The notes under the pieces were generated by a model, which saw only the letters and a list, made by a program, of their open reading frames with translations, had not been told where the DNA came from and made no database searches. From positions 1-35,182 of the forward strand of contig JAFPVC010000007.1 in the NCBI GenBank assembly GCA_017413085.1: a DNA stretch of 35,182 bases, given 5' to 3'. Source of the DNA: Prevotella sp. (lineage in GTDB: Bacteria; Bacteroidota; Bacteroidia; Bacteroidales; Bacteroidaceae). The position numbers and the translations under genes are program-made. Shown here piece after piece: positions 15,229-24,400 of this stretch (positions are counted from its first letter, which is position 1; every line of letters starts with the position of its first letter).

Positions 15229-15969
15229 ATGAAACAGAAACTACTACTTACAATCTGCCTCGTGGCAGCATCTATGGGAATGTCGGCTCAGAATGCCGAT
15301 ATCATAGAACAAAAGATGATTGAGTATGGCCGCATGGTCAACAACCGTCAGGAAATTTATTATATGGTTGACAGCGTAGGCAAGGTCAGCGACGTGGTCA
15401 TGAGTAGCACCATTGACCCGGACCTGAACAAGGACATCAAGGAGTTCTTCGCTTCGCTGCCTGAATTCAGCGGCTCAGGTATGTTTATGGTATCGATAGT
15501 TCCGGCTGAAAACGTGCAGAAGTCACAGGGCACTGTGCAGCAGGCCGTGTCGGGCGAGCGCAAGGTTGACAACTCAAACTCAAACCGTGCCATGGCCAAC
15601 CGCGACGCACAGCGTAAACAGAAAGAGATAATCAAGCAGCCGGGTGTCGGACTGCCACCAATACTTGAGAAGGCAGAAAAAATGCCTTACTGCATAGGGG
15701 GGAAAGAGGTGCTCATGAAATATTTCAGGGAAAACATGAAATACCCGCAGATTGCACGTGAGTTCGGTTCGCAAGGACGCATTCTGGTCAGCTTCGTGGT
15801 TGAGCGCGACGGCTCTATATCGAATGCAGTACCAGTAAAGTCGGGCGACCCATACCTGGAGCAGGAGGCAGTACGACTCATACTCGGTATGCCGAAGTGG
15901 ATGCCAGGTGTCAACGGCGGCAGGGTATGCCGCGTGCGCTTCACGATGCCTGTCACATTCAAACTGTGA
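15229..15969 (+). CDS. TonB C-terminal-domain protein with signal peptide
   Basis: 246 residues. The N-terminus (MKQKLLLTICLVAASMGMSAQ) is a normal cleavable signal peptide rather than the long anchoring helix of classical TonB. There is no proline-rich spacer. Residues about 25-105 form an unrecognised domain (VDSVGKVSDVVMSSTI). Residues about 165-246 match the TonB C-terminal domain: YPQIAREFGSQGRILVSFVVERDGSISNAVPVKSGDPYLEQEAVRLILGMPKWMPG, then a VRFTMPVTFKL strand. It may act in the periplasm as an energy-transducer relative, or use the domain as a protein-interaction module. It is co-directional with the preceding lipoprotein and followed by a strong terminator. Confidence 0.88.
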   Translation: MKQKLLLTICLVAASMGMSAQNADIIEQKMIEYGRMVNNRQEIYYMVDSVGKVSDVVMSSTIDPDLNKDIKEFFASLPEFSGSGMFMVSIVPAENVQKSQGTVQQAVSGERKVDNSNSNRAMANRDAQRKQKEIIKQPGVGLPPILEKAEKMPYCIGGKEVLMKYFRENMKYPQIAREFGSQGRILVSFVVERDGSISNAVPVKSGDPYLEQEAVRLILGMPKWMPGVNGGRVCRVRFTMPVTFKL

Positions 15970-16029
15970 TGACAGCACGTGACACCCACAGTTATTTTTG
16001 ACTAACAATAACCTTACAATATCCGGAAG

Positions 16030-16070
16030 AAGCCCGGGCCGTCTGCAGTGAGGCAGGCAGCCGGGCTTTT
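16030..16070 (+). terminator. Rho-independent terminator after the TonB-domain gene
   Basis: AAGCCCGG (16030-16037) pairs with CCGGGCTT (16061-16068). An inner stem GTCTGC/GCAGGC (with one G-U pair) is followed by a T run. It lies about 60 bp after the stop codon. Confidence 0.88.
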
Positions 16071-16353
16071 ATCCTATCTGCTTGTATGCACTTATTTTTT
16101 GCCAGCGCTGTAATCAGAACCAGATTACACCATATTTCACCGATAAATACATAGTAATTTGCACCTGATTGTTAAAAGATGTAAGAATATGAGCCAAATG
16201 TTTCCATATCTCAGGGATTTTTATTAACTTTGCACGTCATAGTGCGTCCGTGTGTGAGTATATATAATACGTACGTGCGTGCGCGTGGGTGCGGAAAACT
16301 CTGTAAGAAACAAGAAAATTAAAAACAAAAAAATAAAATAATCAAAAAACAAA
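16071..16353 (+). promoter_or_regulatory. secDF upstream region: palindrome, promoter and long GT-rich leader
   Basis: No gene is visible in the 283 bases between the terminator and secDF. A 7-bp inverted repeat TGTAATC (16109-16115) / GATTACA (16123-16129) could be an operator or small hairpin. A promoter follows: TTTC (16201-16204), 20 bases, TAACTTTG (16225-16232). The predicted leader of about 115 nt contains an alternating purine/pyrimidine stretch (16242-16292, rich in GTGCGTG and TACGTACG) and then an A-rich run up to the ATG. Confidence 0.65.
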
Positions 16354-19300
16354 ATGCAAAACAAAGGAATTGTTATTGTAACCGCCGTGCTGCTGACACT
16401 GGCAAGTATCTTCTACTTGTCGTTCTCTGCAGCAACAAGCTATTACGACAAGCAGGCGGCAAAGATGAGCGACCCTATCGCCGCTCAGAACTACAAGGAC
16501 TCCGTGAAGTACCTCGGTGTCTATTCTTACCAGCAGTGTCTTGAGACTCAGATTGGTCTGGGTCTTGACCTGAAGGGCGGTATGAACGTTATCCTCGAAA
16601 TCAGCGTGCCTGACGTTATCGACGTGCTGGCTGACCACAAGACTGACGCTGCTTACGTCAAGTCTATGGCTGAGGCTAAGAAGGAGGAAGAGACAAGTCA
16701 GAAGGACTTCATCACTCTCTTCATCAACGCCTACAAGAAGAACGCTCCGGGCCACCGCCTGGCTGAGATCTTCGCCACACAGCAGTTGAAGGGCAAGGTG
16801 TCAACACAGAGCACCGACGCTGAGGTGGAGACAGCACTGCGTGCTGAAGTGCAGAGCGCCATCGACAACTCTTACAACGTGGTGCGCAACCGTATCGACA
16901 AGTTCGGCGTCGTTCAGCCAAACATCCAGAAGCTCGAGGGTCAGGAAGGCCGCCTCATGGTCGAGATGCCTGGCGTGAAGGAGCCAGAGCGCGTGCGTAA
17001 ACTCCTCCAGGGTTCTGCCAACCTTGAGTTCTGGGAGACATACAACGCCAACGAGGTATTGCCATATCTTTCACAGCTCAACACCCGTCTGGCTAACATT
17101 GCTTCTGGCAAGGCCGACACCGCAAAGGTGGACACAGCCAAAGCTGAGCCTGCAAAGGAGATTGCACAGGCTGCCGACACTGCAAAGAAGGAAGCATCAA
17201 ACAAGTTCGTGCTAAAGAAGGGTGATGACCAAAACGCTGGTGCCAAGGCTGCCGACAAGGCTGCCAAGAGCAGCGACGCACAGCTGGCTGCTGCCAAAAA
17301 GCAAAACCCACTGTTCGCCATCTTCCAGCCAGTTCAGGGTCAGGCTCTCTCTACCGTTGGTTATGCTCATGAGCGTGACACCGCTGAAATCAACAAGCTC
17401 ATCTACGGTGAGGAAGCAAAGAAGGTTGTTCCTTCTGACGTGAAGCTCCTCTGGAGTGCAAAGCCTGTTGAGGGCACAAAGAACATCTTTGAGCTCCACG
17501 CCCTGAAGGTTACATCTACCAGCGGACGTGCTCCACTGGAGGGTGACGTGATAACAGACGCCAAGGACGAGTTCGACAACTTCGGTCGTCCATGCGTGTC
17601 AATGTCAATGAATAACGAGGGTTCTCGCCTGTGGGCACAGCTCACCAAGCAGAACGTGGGTAAGGCTATCGCCATCGTCCTCGACGGCGTTGTTTACTCT
17701 GCTCCACGCGTAAACGGTGAGATCACCGGCGGTAACTCACAGATTTCCGGTAACTTCACCATCGAAGATACCAAAGACCTTGCAAACACTCTGAAGTCTG
17801 GTCGTATGCCTGCACCTGCACGCATCGTACAGGAAGAGGTGGTAGGTCCTACACTCGGTGCACAGTCTATCCAGCAGGGTATCGTGTCAATGATCATCGC
17901 CTTCGTGCTCTTGATGATCTACATGGTTTGCATGTATAACTTCAAGCCGGGCATGATGGCCAACTGCGCACTTATCGTCAACCTCTTCTTCACTCTCGGT
18001 ATCCTCACCTCGTTCCAGGCAGCCTTGACAATGTCAGGTATCGCAGGTATGGTGCTCTCACTCGGTACGGCGGTGGATGCTAACGTGCTTATCTACGAGC
18101 GTATCAAGGAGGAGATGAAGGGCGGTCTCGGTATCAAGCAGGCACTGCAGAAGGGTTATGAGAATGCCTTCTCAGCTATCTTCGACTCTAACCTCACATC
18201 TATCATCACAGGTGTAATCCTGTATGTCTTCGGTACAGGTCCTATCCGCGGCTTCGCCACAACATGGATCATCGGTATCATCTGCTCATTCTTCACAGCA
18301 GTGTTCCTCACACGTCTTGTTTACGAGAACCGCTTCGCTAAGGACAAGTGGCTGAACGAGACCTTCACCACAGGCCTGTCAAAGAACCTCTTGCAGAACA
18401 CCGACGTGAAGTTCATGTCACTCTATAAGAAGACCTTCGTACTTGTAGCCGTGGCTATCGTAGTATTCGTAGCAAGCTTCGTGGTTCGCGGACTGTCACA
18501 GTCTATCGACTTCACTGGTGGACGTAACTACGTGGTAGCATTCGACAAGGCCGTTCAGCCTGAGGAGGTACGCGGTACAGTGGCTAAGGCATTCGAGGGC
18601 TTCAACACCTCAGTTATCGCCCTGGGTACCGACAACAAGACCGTACGTATCTCTACCAACTACAAGATAGAGTCTAACGATCCTAACGTTGACGACGAGG
18701 CAGAGACAATCCTCTACAACGCACTGAAGAAGGAGGGCGTGGTAAACCAGAAGGATGTCAACGCATTCAAGAACCCAGACGTTCGTGAGGGTGGTTCAAT
18801 CATCAGCTCACAGAAGGTAGGACCTTCAGTGGCTAAGGACATCACCTACGGCGCTATCATCAGCGTGCTGCTTGCACTCGTAGCTATCTTTATATATATT
18901 ATGGTACGTTTCCGCAACGTAGCCTTCTCAGTAGGTTCTACCTGCGCACTGGCAGTAGATACAATAGTAGTGCTCGGCATCTACTCACTCTGCTGGGGCT
19001 GGATGCCATTCTCACTCGAGATAGACCAGACCTTCATCGGTGCCATCCTGACCGTGATAGGTTACTCTATCAACGATAAGGTGGTTGTCTTCGACCGCAT
19101 ACGTGAGAACCTCAAGATACATCCGAAGTGGGACAAGCAGACAGCGTTCAACACATCAATCAACCAGACCTTGGCGCGTACCATCAACACCTCTGTATCA
19201 ACATTGATCGTGCTGCTCTGTATCTTCTTCCTCGGCGGTGACTCTATCCGCTCATTCTCATTCGCAATGATTCTGGGCGTAGTATTCGGTACACTGTCAT

Positions 19301-19386
19301 CAATCTTCATCGCCGCCCCGGTAGCTTACCTCACTCACGGCAGTAAGATTGAAAATCGCCTTGCAGAGGAGAAAGCTGCGGAATAA
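16354..19386 (+). CDS. secDF: Fused protein-export membrane protein SecD-SecF
   Basis: 1010 residues. It is the membrane partner of SecYEG that uses the proton gradient to pull proteins across the inner membrane. Order: TM1 (about 6-27), DLKGGMNVILEI (about 70), the periplasmic P1 domain, and SecD TM2-6 from about 505 with the motif GTAVDANVLIYERIKEE. The SecF half starts about 690, with TM, SIDFTGGRNYVV, its periplasmic domain, and TM segments with GYSINDKVVVFDRIREN. SecD and SecF are commonly fused in Bacteroidetes. Residues about 251-319 are an Ala/Lys/Asp-rich low-complexity insert within the periplasmic part. Codon use is notably uniform (AAG, CGT, GGT, ATC), as expected for a highly expressed gene. 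The last residues are charged and cytoplasmic. Confidence 0.97.
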   Translation: MQNKGIVIVTAVLLTLASIFYLSFSAATSYYDKQAAKMSDPIAAQNYKDSVKYLGVYSYQQCLETQIGLGLDLKGGMNVILEISVPDVIDVLADHKTDAAYVKSMAEAKKEEETSQKDFITLFINAYKKNAPGHRLAEIFATQQLKGKVSTQSTDAEVETALRAEVQSAIDNSYNVVRNRIDKFGVVQPNIQKLEGQEGRLMVEMPGVKEPERVRKLLQGSANLEFWETYNANEVLPYLSQLNTRLANIASGKADTAKVDTAKAEPAKEIAQAADTAKKEASNKFVLKKGDDQNAGAKAADKAAKSSDAQLAAAKKQNPLFAIFQPVQGQALSTVGYAHERDTAEINKLIYGEEAKKVVPSDVKLLWSAKPVEGTKNIFELHALKVTSTSGRAPLEGDVITDAKDEFDNFGRPCVSMSMNNEGSRLWAQLTKQNVGKAIAIVLDGVVYSAPRVNGEITGGNSQISGNFTIEDTKDLANTLKSGRMPAPARIVQEEVVGPTLGAQSIQQGIVSMIIAFVLLMIYMVCMYNFKPGMMANCALIVNLFFTLGILTSFQAALTMSGIAGMVLSLGTAVDANVLIYERIKEEMKGGLGIKQALQKGYENAFSAIFDSNLTSIITGVILYVFGTGPIRGFATTWIIGIICSFFTAVFLTRLVYENRFAKDKWLNETFTTGLSKNLLQNTDVKFMSLYKKTFVLVAVAIVVFVASFVVRGLSQSIDFTGGRNYVVAFDKAVQPEEVRGTVAKAFEGFNTSVIALGTDNKTVRISTNYKIESNDPNVDDEAETILYNALKKEGVVNQKDVNAFKNPDVREGGSIISSQKVGPSVAKDITYGAIISVLLALVAIFIYIMVRFRNVAFSVGSTCALAVDTIVVLGIYSLCWGWMPFSLEIDQTFIGAILTVIGYSINDKVVVFDRIRENLKIHPKWDKQTAFNTSINQTLARTINTSVSTLIVLLCIFFLGGDSIRSFSFAMILGVVFGTLSSIFIAAPVAYLTHGSKIENRLAEEKAAE

Positions 19387-19395
19387 AGGAAAAGA

Positions 19396-19606
19396 AATAA
19401 CGTAACAGCGTAATAACGTAATAACGATATAACGGTATAACGAACTTCTTCGTAATAACGTTATATCGTTATTTCGTAATATCGAGATTAATAATTTCTC
19501 GTTATAACGAAATATCGAAATAACGAAATAACGCCACCTCGAAATAACGAAATATCGTAATATCGAAATAACGAAATATTGAAATAACGAAATATTGAAA
19601 TAACCC
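19396..19606. repeat. Degenerate 8-bp tandem array, about 26 units (consensus AATAACGA)
   Basis: Units read in register from 19396: AATAACGT, AACAGCGT, AATAACGT, AATAACGA, TATAACGG, TATAACGA, then after a 10-bp break AATAACGT, TATATCGT, TATTTCGT, AATATCGA, and onward to AATATTGA and AATAACCC at 19606. The middle flips orientation, so 19467-19486 and 19498-19517 form an imperfect 20-bp hairpin (17 of 20 paired, 11-nt loop). The array begins ten bases after the secDF stop and ends 18 bases before the next start codon. Confidence 0.9.
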
Positions 19607-19624
19607 CTAAAAAATGAAACACCA

Positions 19625-20365
19625 ATGGAAATAAAGCGCTTCGGCTACTATTGGCTTGACACATGGGTTCTCGCCAACGTCATCCAACTTGCCACGCAGG
19701 ACTTCTGCCACAAGTTCCTTAACCGAAGCAATGATCCATGCGGCAGACAGTATGACCAGATGACGCAGGCAGCGCGCTCAGCCCCGGCAAACATAGCAGA
19801 AGGCAACTCAAGGCACTCCACCTCAAAGGAGACAGAGATGCGACTTACCGACGTTGCCAGAGCCACACTCGCCGAACTGTCAAACGATTTCCTCAACTGG
19901 CTCATGCGACAAGAACAGGTGCCATGGTCAGTTCATTCACAGGAATACATACAGGTATCCGCCGTGCGACTTGAAAAACCATTGTATCAGGATGACGTAC
20001 AATACCAGAGCAGCATTCATATCTTGAGGCAGAAACACCTCTTCGACACCTGGCTGCAGTCAGACGACAGCATTGTCGTAGCAAACTGCATCCTCGTATT
20101 ATGCAACCGCCTCACCCTTATGCTCAACAAACAGATAGAGCGTCTGCTCGCAACATTTCGCGAGGAAGGCGGCTTCACCGAGGCACTGACGCAGGAGCGT
20201 CTGGCATACCGTGCAGACCAAAGCAGACAGGACGCCGCCCCACAATGTCCGCAGTGCGGCAAACCCATGATAAAAAGAATGGCACGCAAAGGCATCAATT
20301 CCGGCAAGGAGTTCTGGAGCTGCTCCTCCTATCCCCAGTGCAACGGCACAAGGAAAGTGGAATAA
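19625..20365 (+). CDS. Four-helix-bundle protein with C-terminal topoisomerase-type C4 zinc ribbon
   Basis: 246 residues. The N-terminal part (about 20-110) has the pattern of the four-helix-bundle family related to the protein encoded in 23S rRNA intervening sequences: DQMTQAARSAPANIAEGNSRHSTSKETEMRLTDVARATLAELSNDF. The middle contains further helices (about 120-190). The C-terminus (209-241) is a zinc ribbon of the topoisomerase I kind: CPQCGKPMIKR, then WSCSSYPQCNGTRK, with all four cysteines. This fits what databases call a four-helix-bundle suffix-domain protein. Nucleic-acid binding is plausible and no catalytic motif is seen. It lies directly behind the octamer array and is closed by a strong terminator. 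Function is unknown. Confidence 0.9.
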   Translation: MEIKRFGYYWLDTWVLANVIQLATQDFCHKFLNRSNDPCGRQYDQMTQAARSAPANIAEGNSRHSTSKETEMRLTDVARATLAELSNDFLNWLMRQEQVPWSVHSQEYIQVSAVRLEKPLYQDDVQYQSSIHILRQKHLFDTWLQSDDSIVVANCILVLCNRLTLMLNKQIERLLATFREEGGFTEALTQERLAYRADQSRQDAAPQCPQCGKPMIKRMARKGINSGKEFWSCSSYPQCNGTRKVE

Positions 20366-20384
20366 TTCAGATTCTATATATATA

Positions 20385-20421
20385 ATAAGGTGTGAATCCA
20401 ACTAATGGGTTCACACCTTAT
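20385..20421 (+). terminator. Terminator after the zinc-ribbon gene
   Basis: ATAAGGTGTGAA (20385-20396) pairs with TTCACACCTTAT (20410-20421). Inner TCC/GGG pairs include one T-G, and the loop is 7 nt. It is followed by GTTATTATA. It lies 20 bp after the stop codon. Confidence 0.85.
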
Positions 20422-21315
20422 GTTATTATAAGACAATGGAAAAACACTCACACAAGTATGTGTCACACAAACTTGTGTATATAAAAAACATTTATAATGT
20501 CGTTTAATCCTCATTCTCTCCCCAAAAAGTATGATTTTTCACACATTGTCACAATAACGTCAGTTTTCGTGACACGTTGATTTTTCGTACCTCAATTTCC
20601 TCGCGATGAAATCCAGCGACGGGGAATTATTCTCTAAATCGGGCAAAATTTCGACATCTGTAACTTGCTGATAATCAGTAATAGGTTTTTCGGGGAATAG
20701 TAAAAGCTATCGTTTTAGGTTGTAAAAGCTATCAAATTACCTTGTAAAAGCTATCATATTACGTTGTCCGGGTGGGTAAAATACGGTTGATTTTACCAAC
20801 CCGGACAATATTTTTTACCAACTTTAGCATTTTGAGAGCTATTTTCCCCCTCCTTTTTCTCTATTTAGCATCGTGAAGCCGAGTGTCCTGAAAAATCAAA
20901 GTGTAAGCAAAACAGCCTGTTTTGTGACAAAGTGAAAAAACAGCCCCCACCTACCTCCCCCGTGGGGGGAGGCATAATTTGGCGCAGCCACTCCTTAACT
21001 CCCTGGCTCCTTAGAGATTTTCTATGGATTTCTGCCCGTAGGGCAAAGAAAAAGAGTCGAGCAATTCGTGCAATTCGAGCTATTCTTGGCGTTGCAAGCG
21101 TCTCCTTACGTCGCCGAGCGCATGTTCAAGAAAAACTTAGTTAGTTGTAGTGAAGATATTAGAAACAAATTATCATAATTATTATAATTTAGTCATTAAT
21201 TAGAATAATGAGAAATTCATGAAAATATTTATCATACGTGAGTAATATTTCCTCGATAACGACGTTATAATGAATGACCTAAAATGCAGGAAATTACACT
21301 TTTTTCTCATTTTCT
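20422..21315. other. Gene-poor 0.9-kb stretch before the giant gene
   Basis: No convincing gene. It holds an 8-bp inverted repeat ACACAAGT (20450-20457) / ACTTGTGT (20471-20478), the first copy of the long noncoding cassette (20577-20898), a small hairpin CAAAACA/TGTTTTG (20908-20924), and a C-run/G-run palindrome CCTCCCCC (20954-20961) / GGGGGAGG (20965-20972). After about 21140 it becomes AT-rich with no recognisable element until the promoter at 21316. A 70-codon open frame at 20932-21144 has low-complexity sequence and no support. Confidence 0.7.
20577..20898 (+). repeat. Long interspersed noncoding cassette, copy 1
   Basis: About 322 bp that recur, in the same orientation, at 33500-33866. 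Three parts can be seen: a conserved left arm (20577-20699, from TTGATTTTTCG to TAATAGG); three 22-bp tandem units GTAAAAGCTATCnnnTTAnnTT (20700-20721, 20722-20743, 20744-20765); and a right arm starting with a 19-bp hairpin (20764-20782 with 20790-20808, one mismatch) and ending at TTTAGCATCGTGAAGCCGA and a weaker tail. There is no open frame conserved between copies, so this is not a gene remnant by translation. Confidence 0.93.
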
Positions 21316-21347
21316 TTTGGTTATTCGGAGAAAAAAACGTAACTTTG
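21316..21347 (+). promoter_or_regulatory. Promoter of the giant gene and lipoprotein operon
   Basis: TTTG at 21316-21319, then 20 bases, then TAACTTTG at 21340-21347: an exact consensus. The predicted leader is about 80 nt, AT-rich, with a thrice-repeated AGACT motif just before the ATG at 21435. No Shine-Dalgarno sequence is seen, as is common in this phylum. Confidence 0.85.
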
Positions 21348-21434
21348 CCATTGAAATCTATTATAACTCCATACTAACACTTATAAGACTTTAATATACA
21401 TATATTTGCGAGACTTTAATAATTATATAAGACT

Positions 21435-24400
21435 ATGAGACTATCCTGTAAAAGAATGATATGTTGGCAGTTATGGAAGTGGATGCTGCTTGTGGCTGTC
21501 TTTGCATGGCTGTTACCTCAGCAGACTGTTGCCGCCGACAGGCATCCTGAGAAGACCTACCTATATCAGATACAGCTCAACGGTTCTAACAGTGTGCGCA
21601 TTCAGATGCCTCTCTATGATGAGAACGACAACGACTACTGGGTAGATGAAGGCAAACTGACAGCCAAATGGAAGGACAAATCCAATGTGGAGCACTCCGT
21701 ACTTCTGTTTTGGTGGAAAGCAGATGAAGGCCGCATGGGAGGAACTGACTATCGCAGTGCATACGACAACGACAAGTCGGAAGTGTGGACGAAGTTCAAG
21801 ACCGAGGCTGGCGGCAGTTTTGAGGTCAAGCAAGGCGCTTCGTCGAATACCTTCAAGCTGGTGAAGGGCGACGGCGAAGTGCGCAAGTTGGTGTATTCCA
21901 ATTCAGACGGCAAGACCTACGACTTCTCTGCCGTATGGACCATACCATACGATATGTATGCACAGACGGTGACGTTCTCATGGGAAGTAAGGATAGGTTT
22001 GACTCCCGTCTGGGTGGCCAAAGACTTTATGCTTACGGGACTTACAGGAACTACCATCACGCTACCCGAAGCACCGACTATCGTGTCTCCGCAGATATCA
22101 ATGGCTATGATGTCGTTAAGTAAGCCAGGCATACTTGAACTGCCTTGGTTTATTGCTTCCGACAAGGTTACTTCTGCAAAGTATGAATATATCGACCATA
22201 ACAACAACCGTGTGGTGGAGAACCTTCAGGCAGGCATCAGCAACGGCATCATCGAGCTTGATGCCACCGTGCCCCACGAAGACCTGCGCGTCATAGTGAA
22301 CTATCTCGACAGAGACAAGAACCCTATAAACGACGTATCGTCAGACGCAGTGACACAGCCGATGATTCATGTGCCTTACGGACTTACCGCACGTCCGTTA
22401 GGCGACCATAATGCTTCGGTGCGGTTAGACTGGTCTATCAATCATACCGACTATGAAGACATCGCCGGCAGCGACTTCTTCGAGATACAACGCTCACTGA
22501 CTGGTAAGGAGGAAGACTTCGAGACTATCTCCTCAGAGGCTTTTGACCCGAGTGTGAAAGACTACACCTATATAGACAGCACCATAGTGCGCGCCATTAA
22601 CGAGAATATGCTGGTAAACGGCGGTACGCTTGACAAGGTGACCTACCGTGTGCGCCGCGCCATGACTCAGCCGTGGGGATGGAACAACAGCTATGCGCCG
22701 AAAGTCAGCTGCGTAGTCAACGACATCCATCTGCTGCACATTGCCTCATATTCTGCCAAGTGGGAGGATGAGCGCTCATTCACCGCCCGCGTATCATGGG
22801 AGTATGCCGACGGGTACAACGCCGTATGGGACAACCGCGCCAAGATGATGATGCGCATCACTATGCTTAATCAGAAAGGCGATACCGTGAACGTACAGAC
22901 CATAGAACTCACCCAGCAGGAGCGTGAGCAGCGCTACAAGGTGATAGAGGTGGCACGTACGTGTGTAAACTATAAGGTGGAGATGTATGTGGAGCGTGGT
23001 GCATCGCCTGTCAGAGAAGATATAACACCATTCTATTTCCCTATCCGCACGGCTGAAGACTGGGTGGCTTTCCGCGACAAGGTGGAGGCAGCCCAGGGTA
23101 AGTACGACGTGAACGCTCGGCTCTATGCCGATGTCAATGCCGGCTCCACTATGATTGGGTGGAACAAAGAGGCTGCCTACCGCGGCAACTTCGACGGAAA
23201 CGGACATACACTGACTTTCGATATCTACGACCATGCTCAAGAGTTTGTCGCCCCCTTCCGCTATGTGGGCAATGCCACCATCAAGAACCTGCACACGGCT
23301 GGAACCATTAATACCAGTGTAAGATACACATCCGGTTTAATCGGTTGGACGATGGAAGGTACCACAGTAAGCATTGAGAATTGCCGCTCGTCGGTCACAC
23401 TCAAGAGTTCTGTCAGCGGTGAGGGACTTCTCGCTGGCTTTATAGCACGCCAGAGTGGTGCCAGTGTCGTCATCCGCAACTGTAAGTTCGACGGCAGTTT
23501 CGAGGGTGCCAATGCCACCAACAACCGTGGCTTCGTGGCATGGGTAGCCCGTGGCAGCAGTCTGTTCATCGATAATTGTATCTTTGCCCCCGACCATATC
23601 GCCACCAGACTCAACAACTGTCATACGTGGGTGGGTTTGGACACAGAGAATGTCAAATACTCGAATGTCAACAGTTATGCCACCCGCGAGTATTTGCCCA
23701 CTACACTGGAGTTAAGCAGTAACAATACCGTCGTCATCGACAACGAGACGTATATGGTGCTTTCCAATGAAAGTGATTGGCTGAAGTTCAGGGATGCAGT
23801 TATTAATAATTCTAATACCAACGCCATTATGATGGCTGACTTTGCGGTCCACAATTCTGTAGCCCTTTGGGACGGACAGAATTTCTCTGGCATCTTTGAT
23901 GGCAACGGCCATACGCTGAATATGGAAATCAGCGGTGGGAATATTGATAATGTCGCTTTGTTCAGAAATGGTGTAGCCTGCACTATCAAGAACCTGCATC
24001 TTACCGGTAAAATTACAGGCAGCACTAATCACGTGGCTGCTCTCGTTGGCAGTGCAGGCGTAAACAACGGCAAGTGGACTGACATCTTTAACTGCCGTGT
24101 ATCTGCCAGCGTAGAGACTTCCGACTGGTTTGCAGGAGGCTTCGTCGGACGCGGAACCAATGCAAACATTCAAAACTGCCTGTTCGACGGCTCCATCTGG
24201 TGTAAGAAAGCACAAGTTGATGGTAGCCAGAACTGGGCTGGAGCATTCTTTGGTTTCAGAGATGGTGACGTAGGGGCCACCGTTACCAATGCAGCCGTAC
24301 AAAACTGCCTGGAGAAAGCAACTTGGTACAACATTACTCACAATTACTTTAACATCAAGCCATGGGGTTCTTGGGGTAATGGCGAGAATCAAGATTCCAA

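Noticed and set aside
20385-20421. Similarity of the terminator stem (AAGGTGTGAA) to a motif at 34536-34545
   Set aside because: Only about ten bases match and the second is not part of a comparable hairpin. Coincidence is enough.
20700-20765. 22-bp repeats as a CRISPR array
   Set aside because: Units abut without spacers, diverge internally, and no cas gene is in the window.
20932-21144. 70-codon open frame before the giant gene
   Set aside because: It starts in a C-run/G-run palindrome, has low-complexity Arg/Ala repeats, no promoter and no recognisable family.
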